From Flavobacteriales bacterium (GTDB lineage Bacteria; Bacteroidota; Bacteroidia; Flavobacteriales_F; PHOS-HE28): a DNA stretch of 46,007 nucleotides. Positions 23,596 to 31,668 of the stretch are shown piece after piece. Within the stretch, counting starts at the first letter, position 1. The number at the start of each line of letters is the position of its first letter. Where the stretch lies: contig JAHDVX010000020.1 of the NCBI GenBank assembly GCA_023382455.1, positions 1-46,007 on the forward strand, read 5' to 3'. The notes beneath the pieces were generated by a model. The model saw only the letters and a program-made list of their open reading frames with translations. It was not told the origin of the DNA and made no database searches. The translations under genes and the position numbers were made by a program.

Positions 23596-23623
23596 AAAGC
23601 CCCCGGCTTGTGCCAGGGGCTTT
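23596..23623 (+). terminator. Bidirectional terminator between SiaC-like gene and tRNA-Arg
   Basis: AAAGCCCC-C-GGC and GCC-A-GGGGCTTT form an 11-bp stem with one mismatch and a TTGT loop, flanked by A-rich sequence on the left and CTTTCACGATTTTG on the right. It could serve both the plus-strand gene and the minus-strand tRNA. Confidence 0.75.
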
Positions 23624-23633
23624 CACGATTTTG

Positions 23634-23707
23634 TGGACCCGTAGGGAGTCGAACCCCAAACCTCCTGATCCGTAGTCAGGTGCTCTATCCAATTGAGCTA
23701 CGAGTCC
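23634..23707 (-). tRNA. tRNA-Arg (anticodon ACG)
   Basis: Minus strand reads from GGACTCG at 23707 to CGGGTCC at 23635 plus discriminator A. Acceptor stem pairs GGACTCG with CGGGTCC (one G-U). D arm is around GCTCAATTGGATAGAGC, anticodon stem CCTGA/TCAGG with loop CTACGGA (anticodon ACG, read after A34 deamination as inosine), and the T arm has GGTTCGACTCC. The CCA end is not encoded. 74 bases including the discriminator. Confidence 0.93.
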
Positions 23708-23742
23708 TGTCCATGCTTTCACCTTTCAGCCGAAAGCGGGCG

Positions 23743-23750
23743 CGAATATA
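23743..23750 (-). promoter_or_regulatory. -7 box TATATTCG upstream of tRNA-Arg
   Basis: TATATTCGCGCC lies 35 bases before the mature 5' end of the tRNA, the same TTCGC type found before kdsA, E2 and DUF1599. Confidence 0.5.
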
Positions 23751-23761
23751 ATGCCCTTTGG

Positions 23762-24568
23762 TTATTGGGGCTTGTAATATTTCATGGCCTCCGGCATGTA
23801 GGCCTCCAGGTCGGCGATACGGCGCTCGTCGTTCGGGTGGGTGCTCAGGAACTCCGGTGGCTTGGCTCCGCCTTGCGCCGCCATGCGCTGCCAGAACTGC
23901 GGGGCCACGCGCGGGTCATAGCCGCCCATGGCCATGAACACCAGGCCCATCTTATCGGCTTCGCTCTCCTGCTTGCGCCCGTAAGCCAAGAGGCCGAGCT
24001 GGCCGCCGATACCGAAGGCTTGCAGGAAGAGATTGCTGGCCGTGCTGGGGTTTTCCGAGGTCAACGCCTGCAACGTGACGCCCGCCCCCTGCATCGCGAT
24101 GGCCTGGCTCATGCGCTCGTTGCCATGGCGGGCTATGGCATGCGCGATCTCGTGTCCCATTACCAGGGCGAGGCCTCCTTCATCCTTCGTAACAGGCAGC
24201 AATCCGGTATAGACCACCACCTTCCCGCCCGGCATGCACCAGGCGTTCACCGTAGGGTCGTCCACCACATTGAACTCCCAAGCGAAGTCCTTCACGCGGT
24301 CCGCCGCGCCGTTCTCATTGAGGTACTTGGTGGCGGCATCCGCCAGCCGATCACCGATCTTGCGCACCATCACCACCCTCGGGTCGGATGGCGGCAAGGG
24401 CGGGTTTTCCTTGAGGAAACTCTGGTACTCCGTCAGGCTCATGCTCATCATTTCGCCTTCGGGAAGCAGGTTCAATTGGCTCCGTCCGGTGATGGGCACC
24501 TTGGAGCAAGCGGCCACGGAGCCTACCAAAAGCAGGACGGCGGCGGTACGGTAAAGGGGTGACTTCAT
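23762..24568 (-). CDS. M48-family metallopeptidase lipoprotein (LoiP/BepA-like)
   Basis: A 268-residue protein from ATG 24568 (MKSPLYRTAAVLLLVGSVAACSK, lipobox VAAC). The zinc site is MGHEIAHAIARHG, with a third ligand in QESEADKMG; the substrate-side blocks WCMPGGKVVVYTGLL and THPNDERRIADLEAYMP near the end are typical of LoiP/YggG-type M48 peptidases that work on misfolded outer-membrane or periplasmic proteins. The ATG overlaps the clpS stop (ATGA). A tRNA gene lies 55 bases downstream. Last in a long same-strand run beginning at tpiA. Confidence 0.92.
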   Translation of the reverse strand: MKSPLYRTAAVLLLVGSVAACSKVPITGRSQLNLLPEGEMMSMSLTEYQSFLKENPPLPPSDPRVVMVRKIGDRLADAATKYLNENGAADRVKDFAWEFNVVDDPTVNAWCMPGGKVVVYTGLLPVTKDEGGLALVMGHEIAHAIARHGNERMSQAIAMQGAGVTLQALTSENPSTASNLFLQAFGIGGQLGLLAYGRKQESEADKMGLVFMAMGGYDPRVAPQFWQRMAAQGGAKPPEFLSTHPNDERRIADLEAYMPEAMKYYKPQ

Positions 24569-24852
24569 TGGATATCGGCGGACAGTCCCCTTTGGCAAAG
24601 GGCCTCGCACATGGGTTTGAGTGCAGCAAACGTGCCACGTTTCACGCTGCACTTTCCGGTGTAATGGACCAGCCAGGCACATTGCTCGGCCTGCAGGGGA
24701 TCATGGTCGCAGATCTCCATCAGGCTCACGATCACATGCTCGAAGGTGTTCACGTCATCGTTATGCAGGATGATCTCCTTGCGGTCGGTATCCACGTCGA
24801 GCGTCGTGGTCCAGGCCCGCTGGTCCTCGTTCGGCAGGATCGGCTTCTTCAT
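24565..24852 (-). CDS. clpS: ATP-dependent Clp protease adaptor ClpS
   Basis: A 95-residue ClpS from ATG 24852 (MKKPILPNEDQ); an ATG at 24888 adds a stretch that overlaps the neighbouring gene. The conserved core is EIILHNDDVNTFEHVI (binds N-degrons), then AEQCAWLVHYTGKCSVKRG and the C-terminal helix. It delivers proteins with destabilising N-terminal residues to ClpAP/ClpCP. 32 bases after the stop of the 2,044-residue gene and overlapping the next gene by 4 bases. Confidence 0.92.
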   Translation of the reverse strand: MKKPILPNEDQRAWTTTLDVDTDRKEIILHNDDVNTFEHVIVSLMEICDHDPLQAEQCAWLVHYTGKCSVKRGTFAALKPMCEALCQRGLSADIQ

Positions 24853-24884
24853 CACTATTCCGAGGCCGAAAAATACGGAACCTT

Positions 24885-27800
24885 TCACTGATCGACCAGG
24901 CTGGGATCGGCGAGCACGGCATTGCCGAACTTGGCCAGCAAGGCACGGGCGTCCCGAATGGGGATCCGCTTGCCGTTGAGGTAGGCCGTGATGAATGCAT
25001 CCGCAACGCCCAGGGCCACGGTTTGCCCTTTCCGGCGTCCGGCAGCAGCCTCATCCAGGAAAATGCCGGTGGTGTAGCGGATCTTGCCGTTGGCGGTCAG
25101 CTCGCTGTTCAACGGGGTGATGTTGAACAGGCGGTCCAGCGGTGTGGGCTTGCTGTACACACCGACCTGGACTGTGAAGAAGAGCCCCTTGACAGCTTCC
25201 ACCTGCTTGGCGGGGGCGGCCGTGGGATCGTTGTAGTAGCCCGTGTTCACGGTCGCGGTGTTGAATGCGGCCAACACCTCCTCGGCCGTGGGCGGGTACG
25301 CGGCCAGCACGGCGGCTTCCGAGGCCGAGGCCGCCGTGGGGCTGGACAGGTTGACCGCTGCGGGAGGCACGACCTGGGCGGGCTGGGCAATGGCCGGGGC
25401 TTGGGTCAAGGCTGGCGCCTGGGCCAAGGCACGTTCGGCTTGTATGGCCTGGTTGAGCGGAACACGCCGACCATCCATGTAGGCCACCACGAACGCGTCG
25501 CGGTACCCCCGGGCGCGCACCTTCCGTCCGGCCTCGGAGGCCTTTTCCGCCGAAGTGAACATGCCGGCGGTATAGCGCACCAGCCCGTTGCCCGCATACT
25601 CGCCGGCCAGCGGTGCCATATCACTGAACGCCTCCTGCGGCAAGGCGTTACGGAACGCCCCGACCTGCACCTTGTACACGATGCCTTCCGGCATCGGGGC
25701 GTCCATGGGGATAGGCTCGGTCCGGGGTGCGGGATCGGCATTCAAGGTGAAAATGTCCTGTGTCAATGGGCCGGTGAAGGCTACAGGTGCCGCAGGCAGC
25801 GTCGTGGTTGCGGGTGCCAGTCGGGCCGGTGGTTCAGTCCTGGCCTGGGCGGTAGTTCCGGGTACGGTGGCATCGGCTTGGGCAATCTCATGGCCGACGG
25901 CGGCCGGCGCCACGGCAGGCTGGGTGGCGACCTGGGGCCGAGTGCGGGCTAGCAAGGGCTCCGTACGCCGGTGGGATTGCTCAAGGTCCATGATCTCCGC
26001 GGAACGATCGGCGGGAATGGACTGCATCAGGCTGGCAGCCTGTGCATCGATCAGGTCGGCCGACCGGAGCAGGTCTCGGGCCGATGCTTCCAAGGAATCG
26101 GCACGCTGGTCCAGCCCATCCGCCCTGGCTTCCAACCGGCGCACCTGGCCTGCCGGATCGGCCACACTGGCGCTATCCTTTTGCACGCTCACCGCCTCGG
26201 CACGCAGGACCCGTGCCAGTTCACGGGAACCATCCGCCTCATCCCTGTTACCGGTGGCTTGGGCACGGTCCGCCATGGAGCGGCCTTTCATGAGGAAGTA
26301 GCGGCTCTCCGGCTCGCCGGCCAAGATCTGTTGGCGTTGTGCAACGTCGAGGTAGTAGTACGCATTCAAGTACCCGGAGAGCAGCTCGCTGTCCGTGGCT
26401 TGCACGGCGGACGGATGGGGCGTGATGCCGTGAACTGCCGGTACGGGAGGTTGTGCGGCCATCACCTCCGCAGGCTCAGCCGAAGGTTGCTTCAGTTGAT
26501 CCACGGCCAAGGTGGTGTCCGCGGCGATGGCGGGCGGGGCTTCCGGTTGTGCGGCTTGGGCAAGTACGGCGGACGGGAACATCCGCTGCTCCACCTTCTC
26601 GTAGGTCAACGCCTCGCCCGGCACCGCCCGGCCACTCAGCAGGTAATTGCGGACGGTGAGCAAGCGGTCCATGTCGCTCAGCGCCGCTAGCTCCTGTGCA
26701 TAGGCTTGCCGGTACAGGCTGTTCCGCTTGAAGATGTCGCCTTCGTTGTCGGCCTGCTTGCGCAGTTTCTTCCCTTCGGCCATGCCGGACTCGGCGGAGC
26801 CCTCCAAGGCCTTGGCCATCTGCACCAAGGGCTCATTGGGGGGCAGGCCGAGCCGCGCCAACTGCTTGGCAAGCACCTTGGCGCTGTCCCGTGCCGCGGC
26901 GTACTCGCTGCCGCTGATGAAAGCGGTGCGCTGGCCGACGTCCATCTGGTGGATCAGCAGGTCATCGATCTTCCGGTCGATCCGTTCGCGCAGTTTGTCG
27001 TAGGCCTCGCTTTCGGTTATCCCGGAAAGCACGGCTTCCAGGCTGTCCACCTCAGCCTGCATCACCTCCTCCGCTCCCAGGTCCCGGTCCATCGTGGCCA
27101 AGGCCTCGGCTCCGTCCTCGGAACGTGGCGCCAAGCTGCTCCTGTAGATGTCGGTATGCGGGTCGATGCGTATGTACGAATCGTTGTGCGGCGTGGCGGA
27201 CTGCCCTGCCGTGGCGGCCAAGGGCTCGGTGGCCCCGGCCTGCGCTGCGAGCACCGCATCCTCCATGGCCCGGGTCTCCGGGGAATCATAGGCTTTGTCC
27301 ACTGCGGCCAACGCCTGTTCGGCTTCGGCCACGTGGGCCTCTTTCAAAGTGCGCCAACGAGCCAGGCGGGGAAGCAATGAATCGGACCTGGCGGGATCCC
27401 GCTCCAGCACGGTCAGCACCAAGGCGGTGCGGGCATCGATGCTGTCCACCAGCTGCATCTCCAACGCATGCAGCATGGCGGCCTTGTCCTCGGCGCTGCC
27501 CGGCCCGTCCATGATGGCCTTGCGGCGCAGCGTGAACCCGGGATAGACATCCTCGGTCAACTGTTCGTCCAGCATGGAGAGGTCGAACTCCAGCGGAACG
27601 AACACCACTTGCCCGTGCTCCGTCTCTTCGTGTGTCGTACCGGGCACCTGCTGTTCCCGCTGGACGGAGGTGGAAGCGATCAGTGCCTTTTGCTTGGCGA
27701 TGGCCTCGTCCAAGCTGTCCTTTCGTGCCCTGTTCTTTTCCGCGGCGCGCAACTGCTCCAGCTCGGCCAACTGGTTGGCTTGGATAAAAGCCTGTTCCTC

Positions 27801-30800
27801 GGCAGAAGTAGGTGTTTCCACCTCGCGGTCCCCTTGGGAGGATTCCCGTGTGTGCTCCTGTCCTGGCTGCTGTGCTGTGGCGTTCGCCTCATGGTCTGCT
27901 TCCAGTTGCACGGCAGCCTGTTGCGCGGCTGACAGCTCCCTGGCCGTATTTGCACCCGGTTGTGGCGGGACATTCCCCAAGGCCACAGCGGATCCTTGAT
28001 TCCCGGTATCTTGGTTCACCGTTGATCCCGTTCCGGTCGTACCAGTGTGTTCTTGGGCCGGGGCATTTCCCGGTGCAATGGCGGCTTCCGCTTGTACGGC
28101 GGCTTGGTTCACGGCAAATTCCGCACCGGCCGTACCCGCACCTTGCGAGGCGACATTCCCAGGGGCCATGGCACTTTCCACACCCTGGTCCGCATCGGAT
28201 CCCTTTCCGGCCGTGTCAGCAGCCTGGTGCGAGGGGATATCCTCCGGGCCAACGGCGACTTCCTGCTGCGCGATGGCCTGGTTGGTGACCAATGCGATGG
28301 GGTCCGGATCGGCCCCGGTACTTATTCCATGGACGGCCGGATCATGAGCCATTTCCGCGGGAATGTCCTGCCCTTCCCGGGTTTCCGTCGTTGGAGGTGT
28401 GACACCCCGGGCCACAGCTCCGCCATTCGTTCCACCCCCTGATGAGCCAGCACCATCGGCAACACCTGCCTGGGTTTCCACGATCGTACCGGTGTTTCCG
28501 CCGATCTTCCCCGGTCCAACGGCCTGCCGCGTAATGGTCGTGTTGGAGGCCAACACACCAGTGGAGGTCCTGGCGCCCGCCCAATCGAACATGCGCCGCT
28601 CGCGCTCCTCGGCGGAAACATCGGCCAAGGGCATGTACTGCGGGCCGATGTCCAAGTTCTCATTGCCTTGGCGCACCGCGGCCAGGCGTTGTTGCAAGGA
28701 GGCCAATTCCGTGGCATCGACCTTGGGATCGGAAACGGCATCCGGGGTTTCTTCCAGGTATTTCACCAATGCGGCCTGTCCCCGGGCGGATGCAGCTCCT
28801 TCCTCGGCCAGGCGGGCTTGCCCGAATGCTTCCTCCACTTCCTGGTGCATCGCGGCCTGCTGGTCCTCCAGTGTGGCAAGCTCTGCGAGCAATGTCTCCT
28901 TCTTCCGGCCTTTGGCCTCTTCCGCCTCGCGCCGAAGCCGGCCCACGCGGTCGATCAGCATGGTTTCCTCCTCCCGTTGGACGTTGGCCTGCCGGAGCAA
29001 CCGGGCCGCGGCACTGGCGGAATCCGCTGCGGCACGGCGCATGCGTTCCCTTTCGTCCGGGCGGGCATCGGGGCCTTTGCGCTCATCGATGTCGGCCTTC
29101 AGCTCCTTCAGCGCAGCGGTTAGCGCCGGCCCGTCCTTGGCTGCATTTGCCCCGGCGATGCGGGTGTTCAGGGCACCCATGCTTTCTGCACGCTGCCGGC
29201 TTCGGGTGGCCGCCTGCTCCAAGGCCTTGCCCGCCTGGTAGGCCGCGTAGGCCCGTGCCGAGGCTTCCAAGGAGAATTGCTTCGCCTCGGCGGCCTGGCG
29301 CATCAACATCACCTTGCCGGCCTCATCGGAAGCGGCATCCGCCTGTTTCACCAGGGCGGCGGCAAGCCTCGCCTGATCCTCGGCCACATCCAGGTTCTCC
29401 AGGGCCAAATCCATGGCCGAGGCCGACTGCTGGCCCTGCTGCTTGCCTTGGGCCGTGGCAAAGGAGGCTTCCGTGCCCGCCACGGTGAGCACTTGGTCCA
29501 AGGTGGCGGTACCGTCAAACCCGGCGGCTTGCAGCGGATCCTGTCCGGCCGGGGCCTGGTCCTGCGTCAACGTCTGGGGCTGGGCCTCGGTGGCATTCAC
29601 ATCCAGGCGTGCACGCCGGCGGATCTCATCGAGGGCCAAGGCCATGATGTCCCCGTTCAGCGGCGCATCGAAATGGTTGGTCACCTCCACCTTCACGCCC
29701 CCGCGTTCCACAAGCGCGATCTCCTGCTGGAAGGCCTGGGGTTTTGTTGCGGGGGGAATGTCCAAGGTGGTCAGGTACGAGCGTTTCCCTGGCCCCCCCT
29801 CCACGAGTACCTTGTAGCGCCCTCCGCGGGGCAGCGCCAGCACGTACTCCCCGTTGGCGTCGGTGGTCACGTCGGCAACGCGCTCGCGGGTCAGTTCATC
29901 CTCCACGATGATGTGGGCCTCCTTGTCGGTGGGGTCGAATGCGGATGCGAAGGTGCCCTTGAAGACGGTGATATTGATGGGCGTTTGCGTGGTGCTGACG
30001 CGATACACATTGAGGGTGCCCTGCTTGCTGTCGCGGTCGCTGGCGAAGCACGCCTGTTGGCCGTCCGGCCCCACGACATACAGCAGTTCATCGGCCGGCG
30101 TGTTCACGGCAAAATCCAAGTTCACGGGCGGGCTGAAGACGTCCATGCCCGGATCGTGGGTGCTCTTGAACACGTCGTACCCGCCCATACTGTTGTGGCC
30201 CTTGCTGCAGAAATAGAAGCTGCGGCCATCGGGCGCCATCACGGCGAAGTCCTCATCCTGGTCGGTATTGATGTAGCCGGCCAGCTTCACCGGCGTGGCA
30301 TAGCCACCGGTGGGCAGCACCTCGGTTCGGTAGATGTCCTTGCCGGTCTTGCCGTCCTTGCCGTAGCTGCCGAAGTAGATGGCGCCGCCCTGGTCCGGGA
30401 GGAAGACCAGGGAAGGCTCCTTGCTCTTGCGGTCGAGTGCGGTGAGCAGCTCGTCGGGTGTCACCACGATCTTGCCACCGATGCTGCTCAGGTCGTAGAA
30501 CCGGAAGAAATCCGAGGCTGCGACCTCGGTCTTCTTGAGCACGCGGATGTCCTTGAGGCTGCTCAGCAGGAACTTCCCGTTCCGGCATTGCTGCTCCAGG
30601 ATGTCCACGGGATATTTCGCCAGCAGTTTCTTGTCGGCCGTTCCCTTGAAGTGCTGGTATGCGGCCAGGGCCTCGTCAAACTGGTAATCGAGCTGGTAAG
30701 CCTTGCCGAGGAAATAGCGGGCGAGTTCCGGGGTGTCCGGCCCGCCGACCGCGAACTTCAGGTAGCCGATGGCCTTGGGCTTGGGGTCGCCGCCATAGAG

Positions 30801-31019
30801 GGCGCAGGTGCCGAACTTGTAGTTGAGCTCATGGTCCTGCGGGGCCAGGCTCACCAACTGGGAGTACATCGGATAGGCCTTGGCATACTCGCCGGCCTCG
30901 AAGAGCTTGTCCGCCGCGGCCTTGAGGGCCTGGTCCCCACCTTGGCCGTAGCCATGGCCCGTTGCGGCCCATGCGCATGCCAGGAGCACTACGGTGCGTA
31001 TGGGGAGCCGTGCCTTCAT
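24885..31019 (-). CDS. Giant PorE-like envelope protein: TPR, PD40, coiled coil, two SPOR domains
   Basis: A 2,044-residue secreted protein (signal MKARLPIRTVVLLACAWAATG). It has TPR-like repeats (about 28-150), a PD40 propeller (about 200-365, for example FYFCSKGHNSMGGYDVF and CFASDRDSKQGTLNVYR), a carboxypeptidase-regulatory-like domain (about 375-455), long Ala/Glu/Lys coiled coils (about 535-800 and 1130-1700, broken by loops), a Gly/Pro/Ala/Gln-rich repeat block (about 910-1060) and two SPOR-type modules (about 1775-1856, KVQVGAFRNALPQEAF; about 1943-2030, TVQVGVYSKPTPLDRLF). SPOR modules bind denuded peptidoglycan. The likely role is an envelope-spanning tether, perhaps at the type IX secretion or division site. 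It starts inside the plsY stop (ATGA overlap). Confidence 0.8.
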   Translation of the reverse strand: MKARLPIRTVVLLACAWAATGHGYGQGGDQALKAAADKLFEAGEYAKAYPMYSQLVSLAPQDHELNYKFGTCALYGGDPKPKAIGYLKFAVGGPDTPELARYFLGKAYQLDYQFDEALAAYQHFKGTADKKLLAKYPVDILEQQCRNGKFLLSSLKDIRVLKKTEVAASDFFRFYDLSSIGGKIVVTPDELLTALDRKSKEPSLVFLPDQGGAIYFGSYGKDGKTGKDIYRTEVLPTGGYATPVKLAGYINTDQDEDFAVMAPDGRSFYFCSKGHNSMGGYDVFKSTHDPGMDVFSPPVNLDFAVNTPADELLYVVGPDGQQACFASDRDSKQGTLNVYRVSTTQTPINITVFKGTFASAFDPTDKEAHIIVEDELTRERVADVTTDANGEYVLALPRGGRYKVLVEGGPGKRSYLTTLDIPPATKPQAFQQEIALVERGGVKVEVTNHFDAPLNGDIMALALDEIRRRARLDVNATEAQPQTLTQDQAPAGQDPLQAAGFDGTATLDQVLTVAGTEASFATAQGKQQGQQSASAMDLALENLDVAEDQARLAAALVKQADAASDEAGKVMLMRQAAEAKQFSLEASARAYAAYQAGKALEQAATRSRQRAESMGALNTRIAGANAAKDGPALTAALKELKADIDERKGPDARPDERERMRRAAADSASAAARLLRQANVQREEETMLIDRVGRLRREAEEAKGRKKETLLAELATLEDQQAAMHQEVEEAFGQARLAEEGAASARGQAALVKYLEETPDAVSDPKVDATELASLQQRLAAVRQGNENLDIGPQYMPLADVSAEERERRMFDWAGARTSTGVLASNTTITRQAVGPGKIGGNTGTIVETQAGVADGAGSSGGGTNGGAVARGVTPPTTETREGQDIPAEMAHDPAVHGISTGADPDPIALVTNQAIAQQEVAVGPEDIPSHQAADTAGKGSDADQGVESAMAPGNVASQGAGTAGAEFAVNQAAVQAEAAIAPGNAPAQEHTGTTGTGSTVNQDTGNQGSAVALGNVPPQPGANTARELSAAQQAAVQLEADHEANATAQQPGQEHTRESSQGDREVETPTSAEEQAFIQANQLAELEQLRAAEKNRARKDSLDEAIAKQKALIASTSVQREQQVPGTTHEETEHGQVVFVPLEFDLSMLDEQLTEDVYPGFTLRRKAIMDGPGSAEDKAAMLHALEMQLVDSIDARTALVLTVLERDPARSDSLLPRLARWRTLKEAHVAEAEQALAAVDKAYDSPETRAMEDAVLAAQAGATEPLAATAGQSATPHNDSYIRIDPHTDIYRSSLAPRSEDGAEALATMDRDLGAEEVMQAEVDSLEAVLSGITESEAYDKLRERIDRKIDDLLIHQMDVGQRTAFISGSEYAAARDSAKVLAKQLARLGLPPNEPLVQMAKALEGSAESGMAEGKKLRKQADNEGDIFKRNSLYRQAYAQELAALSDMDRLLTVRNYLLSGRAVPGEALTYEKVEQRMFPSAVLAQAAQPEAPPAIAADTTLAVDQLKQPSAEPAEVMAAQPPVPAVHGITPHPSAVQATDSELLSGYLNAYYYLDVAQRQQILAGEPESRYFLMKGRSMADRAQATGNRDEADGSRELARVLRAEAVSVQKDSASVADPAGQVRRLEARADGLDQRADSLEASARDLLRSADLIDAQAASLMQSIPADRSAEIMDLEQSHRRTEPLLARTRPQVATQPAVAPAAVGHEIAQADATVPGTTAQARTEPPARLAPATTTLPAAPVAFTGPLTQDIFTLNADPAPRTEPIPMDAPMPEGIVYKVQVGAFRNALPQEAFSDMAPLAGEYAGNGLVRYTAGMFTSAEKASEAGRKVRARGYRDAFVVAYMDGRRVPLNQAIQAERALAQAPALTQAPAIAQPAQVVPPAAVNLSSPTAASASEAAVLAAYPPTAEEVLAAFNTATVNTGYYNDPTAAPAKQVEAVKGLFFTVQVGVYSKPTPLDRLFNITPLNSELTANGKIRYTTGIFLDEAAAGRRKGQTVALGVADAFITAYLNGKRIPIRDARALLAKFGNAVLADPSLVDQ
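27840..28295 (-). repeat. Degenerate repeat of about 30 residues inside the giant SPOR protein
   Basis: Five imperfect copies in the translated region, with units like SAMAPGNVASQGAGTAG, AAIAPGNAPAQEHTGTTG and SAVALGNVPPQPGANTA. Copies are diverged in sequence and length. The block is low in order and likely an extended linker between the coiled-coil parts. Confidence 0.6.
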
Positions 31020-31666
31020 GCCTTGGTGTTGGATCGGCCCAGAAGGTCCATCCGTGCCTCATTGCCCTTCAAGAGGCGGCCGATGTTCTGGCGGTGGGTG
31101 TAGAAGACCACGATGCACAGTGCGATGGCGAAGACCCTCAGGACCATGCCCGGCTCGCGGAACACGAGCATCACGGACAACGGGAAGGCCACAGCGGCCA
31201 CCAAGGAAGAGAGCGAGACGAACCGCGTGGCGATGAACACCACAAAGAACACGGCGATGCAGATCAAGGCCGATCCGGGATGGATGGCGAGCACGCCCCC
31301 CAGGGAGGTGGCGATACCCTTGCCGCCGCGGAACCCGGCGAAGACCGGATAGAGATGGCCGATCACCGCCGCTGAAACCAGGAGGACGCGCAACAGGGCC
31401 CAAGCATCGGAATAGGGTTCGAGCCCGCTCCAGATGGGGAGCAGGCGTGCCGGCAGGAATCCCTTGGCCACATCCAGGAGCAGCACGGGAATACCGGCGC
31501 GCGGCCCCAGCACACGGAAGGTGTTGGTGGCCCCGGCATTGTGGCTGCCATGCTCACGCACATCCAGACCGTGGAACGCCTTGCCCCACCAGACGGCACT
31601 GGGAATGCTGCCGCAGAGATAGCTGATGGCCATGGCCGCAAGTCCGTAGGTCCAGGGAAAATCCAT
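31016..31666 (-). CDS. plsY: Glycerol-3-phosphate acyltransferase PlsY
   Basis: A 216-residue multi-pass membrane enzyme from ATG 31666 (MDFPWTYGLAAMAISYL), transferring acyl from acyl-phosphate to glycerol 3-phosphate to begin phospholipid synthesis. It has GSIPSAVWWGK, GSHNAGATNTFRVLG and the third conserved block GFRGGKGIATSLGG. Starts two bases before the stop of the large upstream gene and its own TGA overlaps the next ATG, so it is tightly coupled to both. A frame opening at TTG 31672 is less likely. Confidence 0.95.
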   Translation of the reverse strand: MDFPWTYGLAAMAISYLCGSIPSAVWWGKAFHGLDVREHGSHNAGATNTFRVLGPRAGIPVLLLDVAKGFLPARLLPIWSGLEPYSDAWALLRVLLVSAAVIGHLYPVFAGFRGGKGIATSLGGVLAIHPGSALICIAVFFVVFIATRFVSLSSLVAAVAFPLSVMLVFREPGMVLRVFAIALCIVVFYTHRQNIGRLLKGNEARMDLLGRSNTKA

Positions 31667-31668
31667 GC

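Noticed and set aside
29277-31103. Plus-strand open frame of 608 codons
   Set aside because: Antisense to the giant PD40/SPOR gene; no signal or family motif.
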